7,642 bases of DNA, from assembly GCA_030040295.1 (NCBI GenBank), contig JASHTZ010000263.1, positions 1 to 7,642 on the forward strand, written 5' to 3'. The notes beneath the pieces were generated by a model. The model saw nothing but the letters and a program-made list of their open reading frames with translations, had not been told where the DNA came from and made no database searches. Numbering within the stretch: the stretch's first letter is position 1; each line of letters begins with the position of its first letter. Below, one piece after another: positions 1 through 4,704 of the stretch. This DNA is from Terriglobia bacterium (GTDB taxonomy: Bacteria; Acidobacteriota; Terriglobia; UBA7540). Made by a program: the position numbers and the translations under genes.

Positions 1-28
1 AGGGTCGTTTGGGGCGTCCGGTTCGCAT
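1..28 (-). CDS. Start of a truncated gene, probable IS630-type transposase N-terminus
   Basis: Only the first nine codons lie in the window, read leftwards from an ATG at 28-26, giving MRTGRPKRP. A strong Shine-Dalgarno sequence, AGGAGG on the minus strand (34-39), lies five bases upstream, so this looks like a genuine start. N-termini of the form M(R/K)TGRPK.PL are familiar from IS630-family transposases, where they precede a helix-turn-helix, and TGRP starts also occur in some phage HNH proteins. The IS630 reading is favoured because the 65 bases upstream look like an IS terminus ending at CTAG. Nine residues are too few for a firm family assignment. Confidence 0.4.
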
Positions 29-97
29 CTTAGCCTCCTACATCTTCGATGCCCGACGCCTCGATTTAGTTCACTTATTTCTGGGACGGCACACTAG
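1..97. mobile_element. Probable insertion-sequence terminus, truncated by the window edge
   Basis: Read on the minus strand from the CTAG at 94-97, the sequence begins TAGTGTGCCGTCCCAGAAAT and runs about 65 bases to the start codon of the leftward gene at 28. Read on the plus strand from the same CTAG, the neighbouring repeat begins TAGTGTCCTGAGTCAGAAGT. The two termini share TAGTGT, then a C, a G and CAGAA in register. They therefore look like related inverted-repeat ends meeting back to back at one CTAG target. The other end of this element lies outside the window, so the element boundary and family are inferred. Confidence 0.4.
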
Positions 98-362
98 TGT
101 CCTGAGTCAGAAGTTCGCTTAAGAACTCAGCCTGCGAAGCGGGCGCCAGATCGTAGCCCACGGCGCAAGCCGTGGGTTTCAGGTGCCACCCTCTCCCCCG
201 ACCCCTCTCCCGCCCTGCGGGAGAGGGGAGCCGAAGGCGGGGTGAGGGCTCTCCGCCCCAGGGCTTGCGCCCTGGGCTACGATATTTCGCCCCGGCGGGG
301 CTGAAAGCTTGCATTATCCCCAGGGCAACATATGAAGCGAACTTCTGACACGGGACATCTAG
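94..362. mobile_element. MITE-like repeat, copy 1 (inverted relative to copy 2)
   Basis: A non-coding element with imperfect terminal inverted repeats. Positions 98-120 (TGTCC...TTCGCTT) match the complement of 335-357 at 21 of 23 bases. CTAG occurs just outside each end (94-97 and 359-362), suggesting a duplicated CTAG or TA target. Three perfect hairpins lie inside: an 8-bp stem with a GCAA loop (157-176), a 12-bp stem with a 3-base loop (202-228) and an 8-bp stem with a TTGC loop (257-276). The central hairpin and the 'ccctctcccgc...gcgggagaggg' wording match a REP family widespread in bacterial genomes. Positions 94-345 recur inverted at 7199-7450 with two mismatches (188 and 252). No transposase is encoded, so movement would depend on one supplied in trans. 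Confidence 0.8.
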
Positions 363-868
363 TGCCATTCCACATACTGCTCGTCGGTCACTTCCTGTCC
401 CGTCGCCTTTCTGGGGACTGCACCTCCGGCAGCGCGCAGGAAGTTAATGATTTGCCAGTGGTGAATCTCGCTCATACGCTTTTCCTGAGGTGGCATGGCC
501 TCGTTCCCCAGGTTGAGAATCTTGAAGAGCTCGCCGTCCGTACGCTTCTGCAGCGTGGCAGGCTTTGTGAAATCAGGGAGCGTGACGTTCATCTCTTTTG
601 CTACCTCGCCTTTGCCGTCGCCGGTCGCACCGTGACACATGGCGCATTGAGACGCGAAAAGCTTCCTACCCCTTTCGACCGAAGCATCCGTAAACGGCAA
701 GGGATTCTTGCGAGCTTTGTCCTCCTCGCTGATCTCATAATGAGGATTGGACATTACTGAACCCGCGGCTGCCGGGGGAGGGTTTGCCACCGGCTTTTGT
801 TCCTGTTGCGCAAGCCCGAAGGCGGCCGCGGCAAGGATCAACGCTCCAACAGAGTAAATGTTGCGCAT
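359..868 (-). CDS. Secreted monohaem class I cytochrome c
   Basis: A periplasmic electron carrier of 169 residues. Residues 1-20 form a Sec signal peptide (short basic N-terminus, Ala/Leu-rich core, probable cleavage after GLA before QQ). A Pro/Ala-rich linker follows, then one cytochrome c domain at about 60-150. The haem attachment motif is C75-A-M-C78-H79 and the likely distal ligand is Met125 in an AMPP motif, typical of small class I cytochromes. The start at 868 is chosen over an upstream in-frame ATG at 988 because AAAGGAG (875-881) sits six bases before it and the signal peptide begins there. The gene is divergent from the OsmC gene and shares a control region with two CRP/FNR-type palindromes. 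Its TAG stop (359-361) lies within the CTAG at the edge of the MITE-like repeat, so the last codons may have been altered by insertion. Redox partner unknown. Confidence 0.9.
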   Translation of the reverse strand: MRNIYSVGALILAAAAFGLAQQEQKPVANPPPAAAGSVMSNPHYEISEEDKARKNPLPFTDASVERGRKLFASQCAMCHGATGDGKGEVAKEMNVTLPDFTKPATLQKRTDGELFKILNLGNEAMPPQEKRMSEIHHWQIINFLRAAGGAVPRKATGQEVTDEQYVEWH

Positions 869-973
869 GGCGGGCTCCTTTCGCACATCCCGGAGGCGCC
901 GTGCAGCTCTAATGAACCGTTCCCGCGCGGTCGCCTTGATAGCTCCAATTTCACTCTCATGGGAACCAGGTGC

Positions 974-1011
974 AGTGAGAGAGGTCACGGACTTATGTGA
1001 TCGATGTCACA
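974..1011. promoter_or_regulatory. Tandem CRP/FNR-type operators between cytochrome c and osmC-like genes
   Basis: Two palindromes of the CRP/FNR superfamily lie 22 bp apart centre to centre. The left site, AGTGA-N6-TCACG (974-989), is partial. The right site, TGTGATCGATGTCACA (996-1011), is a perfect CRP-type consensus. They lie in the divergent control region about 105-140 bp from the starts of the cytochrome c (868) and OsmC (1114) genes, so either or both could be controlled. The same two-site layout recurs at 2187-2224. TGTGA half-sites favour a CRP-like rather than a classical TTGAT FNR recognition helix. No convincing sigma-70 -10 element is seen at the canonical distance here. No regulator of this family is encoded in the window. 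Confidence 0.7.
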
Positions 1012-1113
1012 ATTTACATTGACCCCCGTCACTGCCTCGGTAGAAGCCCACCCTTAGACTCAGAGTGTAGTGGCGCCCGGCTAGCCAGAGGGCAGCCAGG
1101 AGAGGAGTGGTTC

Positions 1114-1551
1114 ATGGTGGAGGGAAGGTTACGTTTATCAACCGCAGAGGGGACGCGTCGTCAGTTCGTGGCCGAAAGTGGCTCAGGTCATGCCCTGGTT
1201 CTCGATGATGCCGAAGGCGGGACGGCTCCCAAGCCGATCGAGCTTGCGCTGCTGGCTTTGGGCGGGTGCACCGCATTCGACGTCATCAGTATCCTGCGCA
1301 AAAAACGCCAGCAAGTGACGGGTTACGAAATCGAGCTTCTGGCCGAGCAGCGGGACGAGCCACCCAACTATTTTACGCACATCGAGATCCGGCACAAATT
1401 GCGGGGCGCGGTAGACCCCGAGGCAGTCAAGCAGGCCATCGAACTGTCGGAGACCAAGTACTGTTCGGTGGGAGCGATGATTTCGAAAACGGCAAGAATC
1501 GAGTCGACCTTCGAGATTGCCACAGAGGCCGTGATGAGTCGTGCGGCTTAA
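1114..1551 (+). CDS. OsmC/Ohr-family protein (YhfA-like), putative thiol peroxidase
   Basis: A cytoplasmic protein of 145 residues, the usual OsmC length. Two family motifs are visible: PIELALLALGGCTAFDV, with the first cysteine at C52 at the start of the long central helix, and SETKYCSVGAM, with the second at C117. In characterised OsmC/Ohr enzymes such a cysteine pair reduces organic hydroperoxides. The 'CTAFDVISIL+KKR' wording is closest to the YhfA-like branch, whose substrate is poorly defined, so peroxidase activity is inferred. The start at 1114 is supported by AGAGGAG (1101-1107) six bases upstream. The frame stays open back to 997, but that extension would run into the operator palindrome and is rejected. 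Divergent from the cytochrome c gene and probably co-regulated through the operators at 974-1011. Confidence 0.92.
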   Translation: MVEGRLRLSTAEGTRRQFVAESGSGHALVLDDAEGGTAPKPIELALLALGGCTAFDVISILRKKRQQVTGYEIELLAEQRDEPPNYFTHIEIRHKLRGAVDPEAVKQAIELSETKYCSVGAMISKTARIESTFEIATEAVMSRAA

Positions 1552-1730
1552 GTGTTCCTACATGATAGCGTTCATCTAACCCGCGTGGATGAAGCGCATC
1601 GCGGGAGATGGCTGCCGGCCAGCAGAAGGGTGCTGTGGCAGTGGTGGTTAGGTGTTTGGTCCAATAGAGAGGGTCTAATTCGAGGATCCGGCAGTAAGAG
1701 ACGTCGGATGAAAGGCAAAACCGCTGTAGG
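1552..1730. other. Convergent intergenic region without a gene
   Basis: A 179-base gap between the converging ends of the OsmC gene and the Cys-rich hypothetical gene. It contains an imperfect hairpin (CCCGCG at 1580-1585 pairing with CGCGGG at 1600-1605, 14-base loop) but no following T-run, so it is not called as a terminator. No further gene or repeat is recognised. Confidence 0.5.
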
Positions 1731-2126
1731 TCAAGTTGCCCGGACATCTGGCGGTTTGACCTGCACCGCCCGCGCATCTTCAAGAATCTTGATCATGCGG
1801 CGCAACCAGTTCTTGAGCACCTCTTCTTTAGCGTCCTGAGTCTCGTTTCGCTCCAGGTAGTCAATGGTTTCGCCCTCGGGAGTGAGTGGAATGTAATGGC
1901 ATGGGACTTTCTCCGAACGGCGCTCCGGTGGCACTAAGGCTGTGAGCAGGCATTCATCACACGGGCGGGTGCGGTTGGGATCCCCAAAATTGAGGCAGGT
2001 CAACGAATCTTGAAATATTGACGTGGGTAGCCAGGGTGTGCGGACCGAGCGTCCATAGCCACCGCTTTCGATAAAGTCCAACTCGAACTTCAGTACCTCA
2101 AGAACGTCTCGATCATCTGTGGGCAT
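1731..2126 (-). CDS. Cys-rich hypothetical protein, possible metal or redox site
   Basis: A soluble protein of 131 residues with no signal peptide or membrane segment. I cannot assign it to a named family. The N-terminal half contains a distinctive segment, GGYGRSVRTPWLPTSIFQDS (22-41). Cysteines follow at C44, a CDEC pair at C56/C59, and C76 followed by His77. Four cysteines and a histidine in about 35 residues suggest a zinc or iron-sulphur site. The C-terminal third is charged and helical, possibly an interaction segment. The start is supported by GGGGAGG (2134-2140) seven bases upstream. It is divergent from the radical SAM operon, and the operators at 2187-2224 lie about 60-100 bp upstream. 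A CAAGAT hexamer on the minus strand (2160-2165) sits where a -10 would be for class II activation from the nearer operator. It may be an accessory or sensor protein for the neighbouring operon. Confidence 0.8.
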   Translation of the reverse strand: MPTDDRDVLEVLKFELDFIESGGYGRSVRTPWLPTSIFQDSLTCLNFGDPNRTRPCDECLLTALVPPERRSEKVPCHYIPLTPEGETIDYLERNETQDAKEEVLKNWLRRMIKILEDARAVQVKPPDVRAT

Positions 2127-2186
2127 GGTTTAGCCTCCCCAACTCAATTTGTCAGTCAAATCTTGCCCCCTCCGCGGTCGCACTGC

Positions 2187-2224
2187 CGTGACCGGGATCA
2201 CTGTGGATTGTGATGGCCGTCACT
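2187..2224. promoter_or_regulatory. Tandem CRP/FNR-type operators upstream of the radical SAM operon
   Basis: Two palindromes lie 22 bp apart centre to centre: CGTGA-N6-TCACT (2187-2202) and TGTGATGGCCGTCACT (2209-2224). Arrangement and spacing are identical to those at 974-1011, again with the TGTGA site on the right. The region separates the divergent Cys-rich gene (start 2126) from the radical SAM operon. The right-hand site is centred at 2216.5, exactly 41.5 bases before a predicted start site near 2258 (see the -10 candidate at 2246-2251). That is the class II activating position for CRP/FNR proteins. Binding is inferred from sequence only. Confidence 0.7.
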
Positions 2225-2245
2225 GAATCATTTGGAGGGTTCGAC

Positions 2246-2251
2246 GAGAAT
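2246..2251 (+). promoter_or_regulatory. Candidate -10 element of the radical SAM operon
   Basis: GAGAAT matches TATAAT at four of six positions, including the critical second A and last T. A start site about seven bases downstream, near 2258, would centre the stronger operator (2209-2224) at -41.5. No -35 hexamer is expected, since the operator replaces it in class II promoters. The assignment rests on this spacing and is tentative. Confidence 0.35.
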
Positions 2252-2375
2252 CACAATCGTAGGATGGAGGCGGGGTTCACGGTGAGCATCGAGCACTGGC
2301 ACCTTGCCCCCGGAGACAGATGGGAACGAAATCAAGCGTTGCGAGCACTGCAAAGTTTTGGGTCGTGATTATCCG

Positions 2376-3593
2376 ATGAATACGGCGACATACATACCGC
2401 GACTCATCTTTTGGGAGGTGACAAAGGGTTGCAACCTGCGCTGCATCCATTGTCGCGCCACCGCTACTGAACTCTCATCACCTAACGACCTGCCTACGCC
2501 CATAGCCCTGAACATAATAAAGCAAGTCTCTCAGTTATCCTCACCAATCCTAGTTCTTAGCGGTGGCGAACCTCTTTTTCGCAAGGACATTTTCGATTTG
2601 GCCGGCTACGCGCGTGATTGCGGATTGCGCGTGGCCTTGGCGACGAATGGAACTCTGGTGGACAAGGAAATTGCCCGCCGAGTCGTGGAATCGGGCGTAC
2701 GCCGCGTTTCCATCAGCCTGGACGGCGCCGATGCCGCTACGCATGACGCCTTTCGCGGAATCCCTGGAGCGTTTGAGGGCGCCGTGCGCGGCCTGCGGAA
2801 CCTGAAAGAGCTGGGCATGTCGGTGCAGATCAATATGACCATTGCGCGCCACAACGCCCACCAGCTTCCCAAAGTGCTGGATCTTGCCCGCGAGTTGGGC
2901 GCTGACGCGCTCCACACTTTCCTGCTGGTTCCAGTGGGCTGCGGTGTGGACATCGCGGAAGAGCAGATGGTGCCCGCAGACGAGTACGAAAAGATTCTGA
3001 ACTGGTTTTACGACCGCGCGCGGGAAGGCGGTATCGAGTTGAAGGCCACCTGTGCGCCGCACTATTTCCGAGTCGCCCGCCAGCGCCGGGCGGCGGAGCG
3101 GCGTGCGGCCACCGTGCCGCAAGTGTCTCACCGGAGTGAAGCGCACAAGATTGGTCCGACGGAAATGACTATGCCTGGCTCAACGGGGATCGCCCTTCGC
3201 CCCTCCGCCCATCCTGCCGGGCCGGGCCACCCTGACGGGATGAACGCCACAACCAAGGGCTGCTTGGCCGGCACGGGAGTCGCGTTCATTTCCTATCAGG
3301 GGGAAGTTTATCCCTGTGGTTACCTGCCGGTTCTGGCCGGGAATCTCCACCGGCAGAACTGGGCCGAAATTTGGGAAAACGCTCCGGTGTTCCAGCAGCT
3401 TCGCGACACGGGCAACCTGAAAGGCAAATGCGGGTACTGCGAATTCCGCAACATCTGCATGGGCTGCCGTGCGCGGGCGTTCGCCGCCAGCGGGGATTAC
3501 CTGAGCGAGGAGCCATTCTGCGTATATCAGCCCCGCACCAGGGATGCGGCCGACAGCTACAAGAAGGAGGAGGCCTGTGCTTCAATTCACTGA
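2376..3593 (+). CDS. Radical SAM/SPASM protein of the AhbD/NirJ haem-modifying type
   Basis: A 405-residue radical SAM enzyme. The AdoMet-cluster motif is C19-N-L-R-C23-I-H-C26 and the AdoMet-contacting motif is SGGEP (62-66). The segments SISLDGADAATHDAFRG and LELKATCAPHY-like IELKATCAPHY are typical of AhbD and NirJ. The C-terminal SPASM-like region has TKGC296, a YPCGYL motif, a CGYCEFRNICMGC cluster and a final PFC, which would hold auxiliary 4Fe-4S clusters. AhbD decarboxylates iron-coproporphyrin to haem b in the sirohaem route, and NirJ acts in haem d1 synthesis. Which applies here cannot be decided. A His/Pro-rich linker (about 239-291) appears longer than in typical AhbD. ATG 2376 gives the usual short lead before PRL.FWEVT. 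A TTG at 2304 would add 24 residues including a CEHC pair, and neither start has a strong ribosome site. First gene of a three-gene operon, preceded by CRP/FNR-type operators. Confidence 0.92.
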   Translation: MNTATYIPRLIFWEVTKGCNLRCIHCRATATELSSPNDLPTPIALNIIKQVSQLSSPILVLSGGEPLFRKDIFDLAGYARDCGLRVALATNGTLVDKEIARRVVESGVRRVSISLDGADAATHDAFRGIPGAFEGAVRGLRNLKELGMSVQINMTIARHNAHQLPKVLDLARELGADALHTFLLVPVGCGVDIAEEQMVPADEYEKILNWFYDRAREGGIELKATCAPHYFRVARQRRAAERRAATVPQVSHRSEAHKIGPTEMTMPGSTGIALRPSAHPAGPGHPDGMNATTKGCLAGTGVAFISYQGEVYPCGYLPVLAGNLHRQNWAEIWENAPVFQQLRDTGNLKGKCGYCEFRNICMGCRARAFAASGDYLSEEPFCVYQPRTRDAADSYKKEEACASIH

Positions 3594-3810
3594 TCTGGTG
3601 CGCGGCGGGGAAGCGGTTCGGGACATCAAGCAGCGCTTTCCGGAAACGGTAGCGGTGTTTGAAGCATTTCACCTGCGCCCTTCGTGCGATGAGTGCTCAA
3701 TTGAAATGGCTGCGCGCAAGGCGGGGGCTTCTTTCGAGGACTTGCTTGTCGAGGTCAACAAGGTCATTTACAAGAGCCGGGGCGTTACCACCCGGCCGTT
3801 GTGCGGATGA
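3577..3810 (+). CDS. Small ScdA_N/DUF1858-like CxxC protein
   Basis: A cytoplasmic protein of 77 residues. It starts at GTG 3577, which overlaps the end of the radical SAM gene by 17 bases, and is preceded by a very strong ribosome site (AAGGAGGAGG, 3564-3573), indicating translational coupling. The segment from 'VRDIKQRFPETVAVFEAFHL' through 'CDEC' to 'FEDLLVEVN' follows the pattern of the ScdA N-terminal (DUF542) and DUF1858 domains: a short helical fold in which a partner-facing cysteine motif follows 'P-E-T--VFE---'. Here the motif is C37-D-E-C40, with another cysteine at C76. In ScdA/RIC (YtfE) proteins such a domain accompanies a di-iron domain that repairs nitrosatively damaged iron-sulphur clusters. 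Here it stands alone. A role as thiol or metal partner of the radical SAM enzyme is inferred from the coupling. Confidence 0.82.
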   Translation: MLQFTDLVRGGEAVRDIKQRFPETVAVFEAFHLRPSCDECSIEMAARKAGASFEDLLVEVNKVIYKSRGVTTRPLCG

Positions 3811-3816
3811 ATTGAG

Positions 3817-4689
3817 ATGGCCAGCACGATTCCAATTCCGGGCCTGCTGACGCGCTCGCGCAAGCGATCGTTCCTGCTTCCGCGCGAGCATGGAGCTTGG
3901 GGGATGCTCCTGGTCCCGCTAGTTACTGGTGCGGTCGCCGGTCAGCCCAACGGCGAGCAGGCCCTAAAAGTCCTTTTATTCGCGATGGCGGTGGTCGGCC
4001 TTTTTTGCCTGCGGACCCCGCTTGAAGCAGAGCTGGGAATTTCCGCAATGCGCCCACAGGGTGATGCCGAGCGGAGGCTTATTCACTTGACGATTTGCTC
4101 CTATGCGGCTCTAGCCGCTTCGGCCCTGGTGGTTCTGCTCATTTGGGCGCATGCATACGGGCTGCTTCTGGTGGGGACGGCCGCCGCCATCGCATTCATG
4201 ATTCAAGTATGGCTCCGAAGGCTCGGCCGGGAGACGCGGCTTAACTCTCAATTGGCGGGTGCGATTGCGTTGAGCTCGACGGCGGCAGGGGCTTATTATC
4301 TTGCTTCCGGTCGGTTGGGAGCGACGGCCGCAATTCTCTGGTTCCTCAATTGGCTCTTCGCCGCCGACCAGATCCATTTTGTGCAATTGCGAATTCACTC
4401 CGCGCGGGCGGTGTCGGCAGAAGACAGAATCCGCAAGGGAAAATCCTACCTGATTCACCAGGCCGTCTCACTTGTCGTTTTGGGATTGATTTGGCGGGCG
4501 GATTGGGCTCCCGGACTGGTTCTGGCAGGATTTGTCCCGCTGTTCGCCCGCGGATGGGCGTGGTTCCTCGAATCGCCCAGTCCTCTTCAGGTCCATCGCC
4601 TGGGTCTGAGTGAGTTGATCTATGCCATCGTTTTCGGGGCTTGTTTCATTATTGCGTATAGTGTCCCACTCCTTCACGGCCAAATCTGA
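3817..4689 (+). CDS. YwiC-like multi-pass membrane protein
   Basis: An integral membrane protein of 290 residues with about eight or nine hydrophobic segments (roughly 27-45, 51-66, 93-112, 113-132, 145-165, 168-186, 212-226, 230-250 and 266-286). Near the N-terminus it has LPREHGAW (21-28), the signature of the YwiC-like family, followed by a conserved RTPLEAE (66-72). The biochemical function of the family is unknown. In Bacillus subtilis, ywiC sits in the nitrate-respiration region beside fnr and narGHJI, which fits an anaerobic context here. It begins six bases after the ScdA_N-like gene with only a weak ribosome site, so coupled translation is likely. It is last in the operon and ends 15 bases from the converging sigma-54 activator gene, leaving no room for an independent hairpin terminator. 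No UbiA-type NDxxD motif is visible. Confidence 0.88.
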   Translation: MASTIPIPGLLTRSRKRSFLLPREHGAWGMLLVPLVTGAVAGQPNGEQALKVLLFAMAVVGLFCLRTPLEAELGISAMRPQGDAERRLIHLTICSYAALAASALVVLLIWAHAYGLLLVGTAAAIAFMIQVWLRRLGRETRLNSQLAGAIALSSTAAGAYYLASGRLGATAAILWFLNWLFAADQIHFVQLRIHSARAVSAEDRIRKGKSYLIHQAVSLVVLGLIWRADWAPGLVLAGFVPLFARGWAWFLESPSPLQVHRLGLSELIYAIVFGACFIIAYSVPLLHGQI

Positions 4690-4704
4690 TGCCTGCCGAA
4701 TTGC

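Noticed and set aside
3..120. Plus-strand frame ending LVHLFLGRHTSVLSQKFA as the tail of a gene entering from the left.
   Set aside because: It runs into the MITE terminus and conflicts with the better supported leftward gene start at 28 with its AGGAGG site.
75..368. Open frame on the minus strand through repeat copy 1, with a matching frame at 7128-7481 (+).
   Set aside because: Both translate the same low-complexity repeat (GRKPWGGEPSPRLRLPSPAGRERG), lack ribosome sites and span element hairpins. They are not genes.
332..760. 142-codon plus-strand frame opposite the cytochrome c gene.
   Set aside because: It is antisense to a gene with a clear signal peptide and haem motif, and has no ribosome site or recognisable domain.
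1580..1605. CCCGCG/CGCGGG hairpin between the OsmC and Cys-rich genes as a terminator.
   Set aside because: The 14-base loop and absence of a T-run on either strand make it unconvincing.
2297..2308. TGGCACCTTGCC, resembling sigma-54 promoter elements; also TGGCAC at 7151-7156.
   Set aside because: In the first, the -24 and -12 halves are one base apart instead of five. The second has no TTGC or TGC at the required distance and does not point at a gene.
2550..3146. 198-codon minus-strand frame inside the radical SAM gene.
   Set aside because: A shadow frame in a GC-rich gene. The opposite strand has unmistakable family motifs throughout.
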